Shown: positions 10,031 to 19,847, numbered from the stretch's first letter. The stretch is DNA of 64,000 nucleotides from Psychrobacter sp. JCM 18900 (GCF_904846625.1 NZ_CAJHBL010000003.1:186001-250000); one strand, 5' to 3'. Notes: generated by a model from the sequence alone, not told the origin. Translations and numbers: made by a program.

Positions 10031-10768
10031 ATGCGTATCGTAGTTTGTGATGATGAGCCCCTAGCGCGTGAGCGCTTGGTGAGAATTGTACAGGAGTCAG
10101 GCCATGAGGTAGTTGCTCAGGCCACAACCGGTGCAGAAGCCATTGTCGCTGTAAAAACCCAGCAGCCAGATATCATATTATTAGATATCCGAATGCCTGA
10201 AATGGACGGAGTGCGCTGTGCTCAAGAACTTGCCAAACTTGAGCATCCACCAGCGATTATATTTGTGACGGCATACGACCATTATGCGATCGCAGCGTTA
10301 AAGGCCAATGCAATTGGCTATTTGCTGAAACCTGCAAACAAAGATGAGCTACTAGAGGCATTAAACAAAGCAAAGAACCTAAATGCCGCTCAACTAAACG
10401 AAATTCGCAAGCTTGAAGACCCGACAGCACGTCCGATACGTGAACATATCGCTGCTCGTACGCATCGCGGTGTTGAACTGATTAAACTAAAAGATATCTA
10501 CTATTTTGCAGCAGATCAAAAATACGTCAAAGTGCGTCACAAAGATGGCATGGTATTGATTGATGAAACGCTAAAAGAGTTAGAGCAAGAGTTTGATGAT
10601 CGTCTGTTCCGAGTACATCGCAATGCCATCATCAACCTTAGTTATTTGGACTTTTTAGAAACCCTAGACGCAGGCCAGTATCAGATACGTTTTAAAGGTA
10701 TTGATGAGACGCTAGCGGTCAGTCGTCGTCACTTACCTGCCTTACGTGATAAAATTCAAAGTATGTAA
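10031..10768 (+). CDS. algR: LytTR-family response regulator, AlgR-like
   Basis: DNA-binding response regulator. Residues 1-120 form a receiver domain with the acidic pair DDE (7-9), phospho-acceptor Asp52 in LLDIRMPEMDG, FVTAYD and the conserved LKP lysine. Residues about 140-245 form a LytTR DNA-binding domain (IKLKDIYYFAADQKYVKV, FRVHRNAIINLSYL). The start at 10031 follows GGGAGT; an earlier in-frame start at 10019 would place that ribosome-binding site inside the gene. It lies between the algZ-like kinase and hemC. In Pseudomonas AlgR controls alginate and type IV pilus genes; targets here are unknown. Confidence 0.92.
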   Translation: MRIVVCDDEPLARERLVRIVQESGHEVVAQATTGAEAIVAVKTQQPDIILLDIRMPEMDGVRCAQELAKLEHPPAIIFVTAYDHYAIAALKANAIGYLLKPANKDELLEALNKAKNLNAAQLNEIRKLEDPTARPIREHIAARTHRGVELIKLKDIYYFAADQKYVKVRHKDGMVLIDETLKELEQEFDDRLFRVHRNAIINLSYLDFLETLDAGQYQIRFKGIDETLAVSRRHLPALRDKIQSM

Positions 10769-10806
10769 TAGGCTGTCCTGATAGCGACCAATCATTCCAT
10801 ATCATC

Positions 10807-10843
10807 AAACCCTTATTTATGCTTAAATAGGGGTATTTTTTTG
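10807..10843 (+). terminator. Intrinsic terminator after algR
   Basis: The stem ACCCTTATTTA / TAAATAGGGGT (about 10809-10819 with 10824-10834) is followed by ATTTTTTT, separating algR from the hem genes. Confidence 0.82.
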
Positions 10844-10996
10844 CGTCAGCATCTACTATTAATCATTTGAGTCGCCTATTCTTTGGCAAATTTACCCTAT
10901 CGAGTAATATCGATATTATTCAGTATAAAGATGAACAGTACTGACATAGGGACTATAGCCATTATAGTATTAGTATCGAACTTATTGAGGCCCTTT

Positions 10997-12031
10997 ATGA
11001 GCAATCCGCAGCAACCTGTTTTGACTACTCTAAATATCGCTACACGTCAAAGTCCTTTAGCCTTATGGCAGGCTGAGCATATTCGTGATCGATTATTGAC
11101 GTTGTATCCTAATCTGACGATTAATTTACTGAAAATTGTCACTAAAGGTGACAAGATTTTGGACACACCTTTGGCCAAAATCGGTGGCAAAGGATTGTTT
11201 GTAAAAGAGCTTGAACAAGCGCTGTATGATAAACAAGCCGATATTGCAGTGCACTCACTAAAAGATGTGCCGATGCAGCTTCCCGAAGGCCTCACATTAG
11301 GCGTCTACTGTAAACGCGCCTCACCAACAGATGCCTTTGTCTCTAATACTTATAATAATATTGATGAGTTACCACAAGGTGCAGTCGTTGGGACATCAAG
11401 TTTACGTCGTCAATGCCAGATCAAAGCCTATCGCCCTGACCTGCAAATCAAAACGTTGCGTGGCAATGTCGGCACTCGTTTGGGCAAGCTGGATGCAGGT
11501 GAATACGATGCCATTATTCTGGCAACGAGCGGCTTGCAACGTATTGAGCTGGACGAGAGAATACGCGGTGAGCTTGATATCGCGGCTTGCTTACCTGCAG
11601 TTGGACAAGGAGCCTTAGCGATCGAATGCCGTGAAGGCGATGAAGAAGTCCTCAAATTACTTGCACCACTCAATGATGATAAAGCCCGTATTCGACTTAT
11701 CGCTGAGCGCGCGCTGAACCGTCATCTAGAGGGCGGTTGCCAAGTACCGATCGCCGCTTATGCAGTTTTGCAGACAGCTGAAGAAACCAGTGTTAATAAT
11801 GATAACAATGGTGATAATGGCAATAACGACAGCGGGAATGTGCTGTGGCTACGTGGACGAGTGGGTCAGGCCGATGGTAGCAAATTATTAAAGGCAGACA
11901 AACGAGCTACGTTGGTTGGGACACAAGCCGAGCAAGAAGCCCAAGCCAACCAATTGGGTATCGATGTCGCAGAAATGCTGCTTGCTGATGGCGCTGGCGA
12001 TATCTTATCAGCGATTTATCATCCTGAATAA
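10997..12031 (+). CDS. hemC: Porphobilinogen deaminase (hydroxymethylbilane synthase)
   Basis: Joins four porphobilinogen units into hydroxymethylbilane in heme synthesis. The 344-residue product starts [29 protein letters not shown] lies six bases before the ATG, which favours 10997 over an in-frame TTG at 10883. Family features include [30 protein letters not shown] and the dipyrromethane-cofactor cysteine in [14 protein letters not shown]. An Asn/Asp/Gly-rich insertion of about 15 residues interrupts the C-terminal domain near residue 265. hemD follows 98 bases later. Confidence 0.96.
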   Translation: MSNPQQPVLTTLNIATRQSPLALWQAEHIRDRLLTLYPNLTINLLKIVTKGDKILDTPLAKIGGKGLFVKELEQALYDKQADIAVHSLKDVPMQLPEGLTLGVYCKRASPTDAFVSNTYNNIDELPQGAVVGTSSLRRQCQIKAYRPDLQIKTLRGNVGTRLGKLDAGEYDAIILATSGLQRIELDERIRGELDIAACLPAVGQGALAIECREGDEEVLKLLAPLNDDKARIRLIAERALNRHLEGGCQVPIAAYAVLQTAEETSVNNDNNGDNGNNDSGNVLWLRGRVGQADGSKLLKADKRATLVGTQAEQEAQANQLGIDVAEMLLADGAGDILSAIYHPE

Positions 12032-12128
12032 TACGTCAGTATTTTTATTGGCTGAATCATCACACCCTTACTGTTTATGTTGATGGGTGGTTAAGCCAAC
12101 TTTATCAGTCTTTTGTCATGGTACATCT

Positions 12129-13115
12129 ATGTCATCGTCAATTTACGCCAAATCTGTGCATAAAGGTCAGGCAACGGATGCTCATCTGTTGCTACCACAA
12201 GTCGTTATCAATACTCGCCCAGTAGAGCGAGCAGCACCTTTGACTCAGTATTTACAAGCGGCAGGATTGACAGTAGTTGATATGCCAATGTTGACGCTAC
12301 GACCACGTCCAACAACTGATCTAGATATTGCATTAATGCATCAGTGGATGGCGGGGGAATACAAAGCGCTTGTTATTGTCAGTCCAACTGCTGCGGCTTC
12401 GGGGCTAGCAGTTTGGCAGTCACTCGACCATAAATATAAAGAGCATGAATACAAAGTAGAAGACAGTACTGACAAGTACGCACAGAGTTCACTAGAAGGC
12501 TTGTCATTACCTAGTCCTCTGGTTGCAGTTGGTGAAGCAACGGCGGCAGAGTTCAGTCAGGTGCGTATAGATACGACAAACTATCAAATACTTCAGCCTG
12601 AGACGGCCAATAACGAAGGCATGCTAGCAATGCCTGAAATCGATAGTTTACAAGCAGGCGATAAATTGCTGATATGGCGCGGGCTTGGTGGACGACGATT
12701 ATTGGTTGATACATTGCAGGCGCGCGGTGTACATATTGATAGTATTGCGTGGTACGAGCGTACGATGCCTATCGATGCAATGGCTGAGTATCAGCAGTGG
12801 CAACAAGCATTTCTTACTCATAGTACTACGTCATCACAGCAGCCAAAGCCAATTGTCGTCATCAGCAGTGCGGCAGCTTTTGAGCATTGGTCAAATATCG
12901 TCAATGACGACCAATCAAAGACGTTAGACAAAAAGCAAAATACGGATGCAGTGGCTGATATAGCAGAGCGGCCTTCGCTTACGCTAAAAGACTTTTCTTA
13001 CGTTGTGTTGGGTGAGCGTCTTGCCAATATGGTTGCAGCACAGCAGTTGAGCTACTGGCGAGTAGAGGATTTATCGCCAGATACGATTCTCTCAGCTATT
13101 AATTCCAAAATATAA
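12129..13115 (+). CDS. hemD: Uroporphyrinogen-III synthase
   Basis: Cyclises and inverts ring D of hydroxymethylbilane to give uroporphyrinogen III. This family is poorly conserved. The supports are the start-proximal VVINTRPVERAAPLTQYLQAAG, the central YKALVIVSPTAAASGL, the GRGGRRLL-like segment WRGLGGRRLLVDTLQARG, the late VISSAAAFEHW and the position just after hemC. The start is uncertain: ATG 12129 gives 328 residues, while an in-frame GTG at 12087 adds 14. A linker near residues 270-290 is rich in charged residues. Confidence 0.87.
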   Translation: MSSSIYAKSVHKGQATDAHLLLPQVVINTRPVERAAPLTQYLQAAGLTVVDMPMLTLRPRPTTDLDIALMHQWMAGEYKALVIVSPTAAASGLAVWQSLDHKYKEHEYKVEDSTDKYAQSSLEGLSLPSPLVAVGEATAAEFSQVRIDTTNYQILQPETANNEGMLAMPEIDSLQAGDKLLIWRGLGGRRLLVDTLQARGVHIDSIAWYERTMPIDAMAEYQQWQQAFLTHSTTSSQQPKPIVVISSAAAFEHWSNIVNDDQSKTLDKKQNTDAVADIAERPSLTLKDFSYVVLGERLANMVAAQQLSYWRVEDLSPDTILSAINSKI

Positions 13116-13175
13116 TACCTTAAACTTCTCATTTGCTTTAAACATGTTTATCTATACCAATAACGGTACTGCCTT

Positions 13176-14210
13176 ATGTCAATGAATTCTGAGTCCTTAT
13201 CTAAGGATCCTTCTACTGTTCAGCAGCGCCGGCAAGCAAATATTTTGCTGCTACGGATGCAATGGCTGGTTATCTTATTACTGATCGCTGCATTATTGTG
13301 GCTATATATTAGTCAGCAGCGATTTCAGCATAGTGTCAACGATCGTTTGCAAAGTAATGAGCAAGTAATCAGTCGATTAAACGAAATGGACGATCGTCTA
13401 TTTGCTATGAGTCAGCAGACGCTGCCAGAACCTAGAGTTAAAGCGAGTAGCCAAGCTCAGAATCAGTTGGACCTATTGCGTATCCAAATCAAAGCTGCTG
13501 ATAGACTGTTGGCGGATAGTAATGACAGTGCCGCGATTGAGTTATTGCGAGGTCTACATTGGCAGTTATCGCAAAGCAGTAATGAGATTGCGCCTGCGCT
13601 CACTATCGTTATCAAGCAAAGTTTGCTCAAAGATATTGAGCGTCTGCAAGCGCAAAGCTCGCAGCCAAGCCCGTGGCAAATACAAAATCTGGCGATTCAA
13701 AATATTCAGGAATTTTTGCACAGTCATGAGCGCCTTGGCAGCTATGAAGGTACGGATCTACAGCGTCGAGAGCTGGTAGATGCGGCTATTGGAAATAAAC
13801 AGCAGCCTAAAGCAATCAATGCTAATGATGCCTCAGCGGCTAGTGATACAAATTTAACGCGTCGTCAGCTCACTATCCATGAAGTCATCATGACGTTAAA
13901 TTTAGCAAGCCAAGCCAGCAATATGCGTAAGCAAGATCAACTGGTCAGCTATTTGACGCAAGCACGCAGACAGTTAAAAACGTTGGTGCCTAAGGCCTCA
14001 ACTAGCGACAATAAAAAGTCAGTACAAGCTGGCGCGATTGGCATTGTACAAGCCGATAAAAAACCAATCGATGGTCAAAGTAATCTTGAGACAATGAAAG
14101 CACCGAGTGATATACCAGAAGTAATTGTATGGCTAAATCAGTTGATTACTCATGCACCAAAACCAGCGCCATTATTGACGACAGAAATCTTAGACAAGCC
14201 GCAACGCTAA
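13176..14210 (+). CDS. HemX-like membrane protein
   Basis: Found directly after hemD, as hemX is in many gammaproteobacteria, and with the same build: a short cytoplasmic N-terminus, one membrane helix at about residues 28-47 (WLVILLLIAALLWLYI), then a mostly helical periplasmic domain. It contains the segments QLDLLRIQIKAADRLLADSNDSAAIELL and MTLNLASQASNMRKQDQLVSYLTQARRQL, which resemble the HemX region. It has no methyltransferase motifs despite the common database name. The exact role of HemX in heme synthesis is not settled. 344 residues. Confidence 0.75.
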   Translation: MSMNSESLSKDPSTVQQRRQANILLLRMQWLVILLLIAALLWLYISQQRFQHSVNDRLQSNEQVISRLNEMDDRLFAMSQQTLPEPRVKASSQAQNQLDLLRIQIKAADRLLADSNDSAAIELLRGLHWQLSQSSNEIAPALTIVIKQSLLKDIERLQAQSSQPSPWQIQNLAIQNIQEFLHSHERLGSYEGTDLQRRELVDAAIGNKQQPKAINANDASAASDTNLTRRQLTIHEVIMTLNLASQASNMRKQDQLVSYLTQARRQLKTLVPKASTSDNKKSVQAGAIGIVQADKKPIDGQSNLETMKAPSDIPEVIVWLNQLITHAPKPAPLLTTEILDKPQR

Positions 14211-14262
14211 CGAAAGCTAGTCACAATAGTTAATACAGAAAATATAAAACGTAAGGTAAGCA

Positions 14263-14754
14263 ATGACCCATTCTAATGAAAGCTCAACATCCATATCTGA
14301 TACAGCAAACGATCATCGCCCTGAGTTACTAGCTCATTATCCTGTTATTCATCATCAGCCGATACAGTGGGGAGAGATGGATGCCTTCAATCATCTGAAT
14401 AATGTGGTTTACTATCGTTACGCTGAGTCAGCACGCATAAGTTATCTGCATGCGCTAGGAATGTTTGATGGTAGTATGGTCACTGTTTTAGCTCAGTCTA
14501 GCTGTCAGTATTTACGCCCAGTTACCTATCCTGATACGTTATTATTAGGTGTTCGCTGCAAGCGTTTAGGCAATACAAGTATGGCGATGGAATATAGTTA
14601 CTATAGTACCGCACAAGAGATTATCGTTGCTACAGCAGAGGCTGTGGTAGTGCGTCTAGATAGTGATGGAAAAGGTAAATTGCCATGGACGGCAGCAGAG
14701 CGTCAACAGCTGCTAGCACTGGAAGCCAAGTTTGGTCATACGCCTGAGCTTTAG
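14263..14754 (+). CDS. Acyl-CoA thioesterase, 4HBT hotdog family
   Basis: The 163-residue hotdog-fold protein has the 4-hydroxybenzoyl-CoA thioesterase-type signature WGEMDAFNHLNNVVYYRYAESARISYL, with the catalytic-position aspartate in MDAFNHLNN. It probably hydrolyses an acyl-CoA; the substrate cannot be read from sequence. GTAAGG lies shortly before the ATG. The first 25 residues are Ser/Thr-rich and look like a flexible leader. It lies 52 bases after the hemX-like gene and ends at a strong bidirectional terminator. Confidence 0.85.
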   Translation: MTHSNESSTSISDTANDHRPELLAHYPVIHHQPIQWGEMDAFNHLNNVVYYRYAESARISYLHALGMFDGSMVTVLAQSSCQYLRPVTYPDTLLLGVRCKRLGNTSMAMEYSYYSTAQEIIVATAEAVVVRLDSDGKGKLPWTAAERQQLLALEAKFGHTPEL

Positions 14755-14822
14755 GTTGGTTCCTATGTGAGTCGATTGTTCATTTTTTCAAAAAGACTGT
14801 CTTGAATTAAAAGCTAAAAACA

Positions 14823-14862
14823 AAAAAAGGCACGCTAACATGATGTCAGCGTGCCTTTTTTA
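14823..14862. terminator. Bidirectional terminator between thioesterase gene and ribBA
   Basis: The stem AAAAAAGGCACGCT / AGCGTGCCTTTTTT has an A run on one side and a T run on the other, so it can stop both converging transcripts. Confidence 0.92.
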
Positions 14863-14896
14863 TCACTCATTCTGCAACTAATTTCTTAAACAGTCG

Positions 14897-16009
14897 TTAG
14901 TCTTGCTGCGGTGCATGAACAAAATCAACCACGTTTAGATCAAAACCTGACAATGCAAAAAATTTCATTGGCGATGATAATAAGCGCATATCACGGACAC
15001 CTAAATGACGTAATATCTGTGCACCAACACCGATGCTACGATAAGGTTGCTGCGTGATGGTTGATTGCGACTCGTTGACCGCGGCTTTATCCAGCGCATC
15101 TCCCAAATCAACTGGCTGATTACTACCAATCCATACGAGCACACCGCGATCTGAAGCACTGATTTCTTCTAGTGCTGACTGTACGCTCCAGCCACTACGG
15201 CCAGTCATATCGTTTTTAGCAGCGAATAAGTCGCGTAATGGGTGGAAGCCATGCACGCGTACAGTGCTGACGCCTTCGCTAACATCACCTTTTACTAAGG
15301 CTAAATGTGTTTCTTCAGCGCCAAACTCACGGAAGCGATGTAGCGTAAAAGTACCGTGTTCAGTTTCAAACGGATGTGACTCAATCTCTTCTACCGTTTG
15401 CTCATTCGCGATACGATAATTGATAAGGTCAGCAATCGTGCCTATCTTGATGTCATGCTCTTTTGCAAATATTTCAAGGTCGTCACGGCGCGCCATCGTA
15501 CCATCTGCATTGATAATCTCTACAATCACCGCTGCAGGCTCTAGACCTGCTAAACGTGCTAAATCACAACCCGCTTCTGTATGGCCTGCACGGTGAAGAA
15601 CACCACCGTTTTGGGCCATAATTGGAAAAATATGTCCAGGCTGAACGATGTCTTCAGGCTTTGCTGATGAAGATACCGCTGCCTGAATAGTACGTGCACG
15701 ATCACCAGCAGAAATACCCGTAGTGACGCCTTCAGCCGCTTCAATTGAAACAGTAAAGTTGGTGCTAAACTTTGCCTCGTTACGATCTGACATCAGTGGC
15801 AGTGCCAATTGCTGGCAACGCGCTTGTGATAAGGTCAAACAAACTAGACCACGCGCGTGAGTAATCATAAAGTTAATATCTTCAGGGCGGACATGCGTCG
15901 CTGCCATGATGATGTCACCTTCGTTTTCGCGGTCTTCATCATCCATCAAGATGACCATTTTTCCAGCACGAATATCTTCGATAATCTCAGGGATTGCATT
16001 TAAACTCAT
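14897..16009 (-). CDS. ribB: 3,4-dihydroxy-2-butanone 4-phosphate synthase with degenerate GTP cyclohydrolase II domain
   Basis: The N-terminal half (residues 1-200) is a complete RibB domain that makes the four-carbon riboflavin precursor from ribulose 5-phosphate: metal/substrate motif DDEDRENEGD (23-32), THARGLVC (50-57) and HRAGHTEA (139-146). The C-terminal half (about 215-370) resembles RibA, but the zinc cysteines are absent: the usual RVHSECLTGD region reads RVHGFHPLRD and the CDC-type pair is missing. GTP cyclohydrolase activity is therefore unlikely, and a separate ribA should exist elsewhere. The start at 16009 (MSLNAIP) is preferred over an in-frame TTG at 16021. 370 residues. Confidence 0.93.
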   Translation of the reverse strand: MSLNAIPEIIEDIRAGKMVILMDDEDRENEGDIIMAATHVRPEDINFMITHARGLVCLTLSQARCQQLALPLMSDRNEAKFSTNFTVSIEAAEGVTTGISAGDRARTIQAAVSSSAKPEDIVQPGHIFPIMAQNGGVLHRAGHTEAGCDLARLAGLEPAAVIVEIINADGTMARRDDLEIFAKEHDIKIGTIADLINYRIANEQTVEEIESHPFETEHGTFTLHRFREFGAEETHLALVKGDVSEGVSTVRVHGFHPLRDLFAAKNDMTGRSGWSVQSALEEISASDRGVLVWIGSNQPVDLGDALDKAAVNESQSTITQQPYRSIGVGAQILRHLGVRDMRLLSSPMKFFALSGFDLNVVDFVHAPQQD

Positions 16010-16354
16010 AGTAAATCTCAATATTTTATTATTTATAAATAGGTGTCATTTAGAATATAGGGCTCTATCTGCTTATTGTAGCAGTAGATAATACAAAGCG
16101 CTGTTACGGTCAAGCAAAGCGCTACTACGGTCAAGTAAATCGCGCTATAAGCAATATAATTTGATATAAAAGTAACTTGCTTAATTGCTTGTATATATCA
16201 TTATGAGGTTATTTTAACGCTTTTCAGCGTCACGTGCTGCGCCATCTTCCCACTATATCGTTCAGTATGTCAAAAATAGTCATAAATATTATCAATGAAC
16301 ATTAAAACTGACTCATAAATCTGTACGTTATATTTTTATTAATCTATATCACAG
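16010..16354. repeat. Non-coding region upstream of ribB with a 21-bp tandem repeat
   Basis: Two adjacent 21-base units, CAAAGCGCTGTTACGGTCAAG (16094-16114) and CAAAGCGCTACTACGGTCAAG (16115-16135), differ at two positions. A fragment of a third (TAAATCGCGCT) follows. The rest is A/T-rich. No FMN riboswitch blocks were found. Possible operator or replication-slippage relic. Confidence 0.75.
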
Positions 16355-17644
16355 TTAGTCATTGATCGCTGCTTGGCTTTTTAGCCAGTCCATAAATTGC
16401 TTACTGCGCTGCTCACGCTGATTATCTGCAAACTCGTAAAAACTGGTACCAACCAAATTATCTGGTAAGTAGCTTTGAGGATAGTAATGGTTAGGATAAT
16501 CGTGCGGGTAAGCATAACCTTGACCATAGCCTTGACTACGCATCAGTTTGGTCACGCCATTGCGCAAGTGTAGCGGTACAGGTGAGGCATCTTTTTCAGC
16601 CAACGCCATCGCAGCATTGATCGCTTTATAAGTGCTATTGCTTTTGGCACTGGTCGCTAGATACACCACAACTTGACCTAAAATAATACGCGCTTCTGGC
16701 ATACCAATAGATTGCACACTACGCAATGCTGCATCAGCTAGGAGTAAGGCATTAGGATTGGCATTACCGATATCTTCACTGGCCAAAATCACTAAGCGCC
16801 GCGCAATAAAATCAGCAGGTTCGCCGCCTACCAGCATACGTGCCATCCAATACAATGCCGCATCGGGATCTGAGCCACGGACTGACTTTATCATTGCTGA
16901 GATAATATCGTAATGCTGCTCACCATCTTTGTCATATCTTACCAAAGCAGTCTGTGCTACTCGGCTGACCAATTCATCATTGATAATCACTGGCGACTGC
17001 TTGGTATCAGCTGTTTGAATGGCTAACTCTAATAAATTTAGCGCTTTTCTAGCATCACCATGGGCAAGCTGGCTAATGGTATCTTTTGCTTGTAAATCGA
17101 CGGTCAACCTTTTGAGTATATTGTCTTCTGAGAGGGCTCGTTGCAACACGGTACTTATCTGCTCAGGTGTTAACGGCTCTAAACGATAAACTTGGCAACG
17201 TGATAGTAGAGCGTTGTTGACACTAAATGACGGGTTCTCCGTAGTGGCACCAATCAAAGTAATGTCACCAGACTCTACCGCGCCCAATAGCGCATCTTGC
17301 TGTGCTTTATTAAAGCGATGAATCTCATCAATGAAGACTACAGGTGATTCAAATGCCAGTGAATCTTTATTATCTAAGACTTCACGTAACTGTTTGACAC
17401 CAGTATTTAACGCGGAGAGCGCATGAAAAGGTCGATTAACGGCATCGGCTAACAACATCGCAATGGTCGTTTTGCCAATACCTGCTTCACCGTGCAGGAT
17501 AATAGATGGCAGGTGGCCTTGCTCTACCAAACGTCGTAATGGTGCTCCAGCTGCTAGCAAGTGCTCTTGACCAATAATATCAGTAAGAGAAGTAGGGCGC
17601 ATACGCTGAGCAAGTGGGGTATCAGCATGGAAGTTAGGTGGCAT
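16355..17644 (-). CDS. rarA: Replication-associated recombination protein RarA (MgsA)
   Basis: AAA+ ATPase of the clamp-loader superfamily that acts at stalled replication forks. Visible motifs are the family-typical N-terminus [21 protein letters not shown], Walker [13 protein letters not shown], Walker [20 protein letters not shown], sensor 1 [19 protein letters not shown], and the C-terminal [25 protein letters not shown] segment. The start at 17644 (MPPNFHADT) has GAGAG upstream; the open frame extends to 17734 but that part lacks family similarity. 429 residues. The C-terminal 40 residues are Tyr/Asn-rich. Confidence 0.95.
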   Translation of the reverse strand: MPPNFHADTPLAQRMRPTSLTDIIGQEHLLAAGAPLRRLVEQGHLPSIILHGEAGIGKTTIAMLLADAVNRPFHALSALNTGVKQLREVLDNKDSLAFESPVVFIDEIHRFNKAQQDALLGAVESGDITLIGATTENPSFSVNNALLSRCQVYRLEPLTPEQISTVLQRALSEDNILKRLTVDLQAKDTISQLAHGDARKALNLLELAIQTADTKQSPVIINDELVSRVAQTALVRYDKDGEQHYDIISAMIKSVRGSDPDAALYWMARMLVGGEPADFIARRLVILASEDIGNANPNALLLADAALRSVQSIGMPEARIILGQVVVYLATSAKSNSTYKAINAAMALAEKDASPVPLHLRNGVTKLMRSQGYGQGYAYPHDYPNHYYPQSYLPDNLVGTSFYEFADNQREQRSKQFMDWLKSQAAIND

Positions 17645-18081
17645 AAGACTCTCTATCGGAAAATGAAAAAGCTGTTTATTAGCTGCAAAGGTAGTAACAG
17701 CAAGGTCTTTATAGTTAAATTTAAATAACAGCATAATAGGCTAACTTCACCATTCTCATTGGATTTTAACACTCGTATACGTTTGGCATGATTTTCGCAA
17801 CAATTTTATAATAGCAATGAGTATTAGACATCAGTAGTAGAAGTAAGCTAGTTTATAAGGATGGTACTTGTTATAAGTCATACAGGCTAGGCTAACGCAA
17901 AAATATGTTAATGAAAGCTAACTAAGCGTATAGCTTGTGTCCCACGCACTTTAGTTTTCATTATTTACCTATATTAACGGCTCTACTATTAACAGTTCTA
18001 CCGTATCGATGAGAAAAGTTGGCTAATTGCGATTGTTAACTATTAGAAGTAGCTTATCAAATATAAGGTATTACATTAACG
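17645..18081. other. A/T-rich intergenic region, divergent promoters expected
   Basis: About 440 bases between divergent rarA and the HExxH gene. No coding signal on either strand. It must hold both promoters, but no convincing -35/-10 pair or operator could be assigned. Confidence 0.6.
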
Positions 18082-18615
18082 ATGTCTGAACCGACTCTTA
18101 AACGCTTATTCAATCGTTACTTGCGTAGTAATAGAGGCAAGCAGCAATCACGTTATCTGACAGCTGGCGAGATAGCGTTGGCGTATTCAGTATTTGGTGA
18201 CAGCATCAAACTTGATGAAGTGCAGTTAAAGACAGCGTGGTGGGTACTAAAACATTATGCAGTTAGCCCTAATGGCAATATTTACTTTAATTCAGTCGAT
18301 TGGATTAAGGATTTTAGCGAAGCTCCACTGAGCAAACGAAGCTGGCTCATACACGAGCTGACGCACGTATGGCAGTTACAGCAAGGCTTAAAAGTGGTAC
18401 GCGGAGCGATTATCAACCGGAAATACGACTACGTGTTAGAAACAGGCAAATCATTTTTTAAGTATGGTATTGAGCAGCAGGCACGCATGGTTCAAGACTA
18501 TTTTGTACGTCGTCAGCGTGGTCAGAACTGCCAAGAGTGGGAAGCTTGTATTCCATTTTTAACGGTGCAGCCTATTATTAAGGCAAAAAATACTGATGAT
18601 CCATCAGTCATCTAG
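18082..18615 (+). CDS. Small HExxH-motif protein, Rhs/Vgr-related type
   Basis: The 177-residue protein has no signal peptide. Its core reads ALAYSVFGDSI, then NGNIYFNSVDW, then RSWLIHELTHVWQLQQG (about 86-102). HELTHVWQ is a zincin-type HExxH motif, and the layout recalls short proteins annotated as Vgr-related and the metallopeptidase-like domain attached to some contractile-injection cores. No T6SS or Rhs gene is nearby. Residues 125-177 contain conserved-looking GIEQQARMVQDYFV, which might supply the third zinc ligand as Glu. Peptidase activity is unproven. The start at 18082 is the first ATG in the frame. Confidence 0.6.
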   Translation: MSEPTLKRLFNRYLRSNRGKQQSRYLTAGEIALAYSVFGDSIKLDEVQLKTAWWVLKHYAVSPNGNIYFNSVDWIKDFSEAPLSKRSWLIHELTHVWQLQQGLKVVRGAIINRKYDYVLETGKSFFKYGIEQQARMVQDYFVRRQRGQNCQEWEACIPFLTVQPIIKAKNTDDPSVI

Positions 18616-18633
18616 TTTTTAAAAACAACAGTA

Positions 18634-18663
18634 AGCTCGGTTATGATAAGTCATAATCGAGCT
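18634..18663 (+). terminator. Hairpin without clear U tract after the HExxH gene
   Basis: The 13-base arms AGCTCGGTTATGA (18634-18646) and TCATAATCGAGCT (18651-18663) pair with one G-U around a TAAG loop. The missing T run makes classical termination doubtful. Confidence 0.5.
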
Positions 18664-18834
18664 ATAGAACGATTGAGCTATATAGTAATTGAGATACAGG
18701 TCAATTGTATAAATACTGGATAACTATGTTGGACAATCTAACAGTTAATTGTATCGCTAAAAATTAAAAAATAATGAACCGTAATTGTAATTTACCCTTT
18801 AATAATTTTGCTTTACCAAAGGATATATACTCTC

Positions 18835-19767
18835 ATGTTTAAATTTTTGTCAGTAAAGCCTAATGTTGATACCCGCTACCCACCGACTTTGCTTGTAGCC
18901 GCACTGTCAGGAGTATTGTTTTTGACAGGCTGTCAGCAGTCTGACACATCGCCTGTAGCTGATGACAGTCAAACCAGTGAAAAAACCAATGTAGAAGACA
19001 GTCAGCCTATGCCAAAAAGTGACTCAGCTGCTGCGCGCATAAAACAATTTCAGCCGATATATGTCGCACAAGCGCAAAGTTTACAGAGACGATTGCAAGC
19101 AGAGTATGAGTCATTGCAAGCGGCAGATACGTCAGACAGTGAGGAGCTTTTATTACTGAATACTAATAATAGTGAAAATACAGATAGTAATAACGAAGTA
19201 GCGACCGATAATACCGCTCCTAACGCAAATACTACTGCTACCAGTCCTGAAGAAGTGGTGTCATCGAATATCGATATCGCCCCGATAGACAGTAATCCAA
19301 ATGTAGATGCAGAGGTTGACGTCAATACTAGCACTGAAGTTGGTGAGCGTGATTTAACGGTTTTAAAACGTATCAGTCTTGAGCCGCGTAAACCTGTTAT
19401 GTTGACCGAGGACCAAATTATAGAACGTTATCAGCAGACCATGGACGCTTTATATCAACCGGTGACAACACCGCTGAGCGCAGAGGATTCTGATACATTA
19501 ATCAATGTGGCGACCTTGGTTCCGCAGTTATTTGAGCATGCAGAGATTGCTGGTAGAGTAAGTGCAAAAAGTCCGGCACTTGCTCGTTTAATTATTCAGC
19601 ATCAGGTATGGGAACAAATAGAAGCTCAGCAAGTGGTTGATATGCAGCAAATGAAGCAGAAGCAGCAACAAGAGTTTGAAGCGCTAATGGCTAAGTTTAA
19701 TGAAACTATCGAAGGATACGATGAGCAGATTGCCAAATATGAGCAAACGTTAAAAGAGTTTCAGTAA
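18835..19767 (+). CDS. Putative lipoprotein with C-terminal coiled coil
   Basis: Not recognised. The 310-residue product starting at 18835 has a lipoprotein signal with lipobox LTGC (Cys about residue 33), so it is probably membrane-anchored. A low-complexity Ser/Asn/Asp/Thr-rich stretch (about 85-170) follows, then a more ordered part with ERDLTVLKRISLEPRKPVMLTE-like sequence, and a Gln/Lys/Glu-rich coiled coil at about 255-310. AAGGA lies 12 bases before the ATG. An in-frame TTG at 18808 is less likely. No neighbour hints at function; an envelope-structural role is only a guess. Confidence 0.75.
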   Translation: MFKFLSVKPNVDTRYPPTLLVAALSGVLFLTGCQQSDTSPVADDSQTSEKTNVEDSQPMPKSDSAAARIKQFQPIYVAQAQSLQRRLQAEYESLQAADTSDSEELLLLNTNNSENTDSNNEVATDNTAPNANTTATSPEEVVSSNIDIAPIDSNPNVDAEVDVNTSTEVGERDLTVLKRISLEPRKPVMLTEDQIIERYQQTMDALYQPVTTPLSAEDSDTLINVATLVPQLFEHAEIAGRVSAKSPALARLIIQHQVWEQIEAQQVVDMQQMKQKQQQEFEALMAKFNETIEGYDEQIAKYEQTLKEFQ

Positions 19768-19847
19768 CTGACTATATTTTTATGAACTGATTGAATTAAT
19801 CATTTCTCATAAAACAATCAATATCAAATAACGAGAGTTAAGACAAT

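Noticed and set aside
16010..16354. FMN riboswitch upstream of ribB
   Set aside because: The conserved FMN-element blocks were looked for and not found; only the 21-bp repeat is notable.
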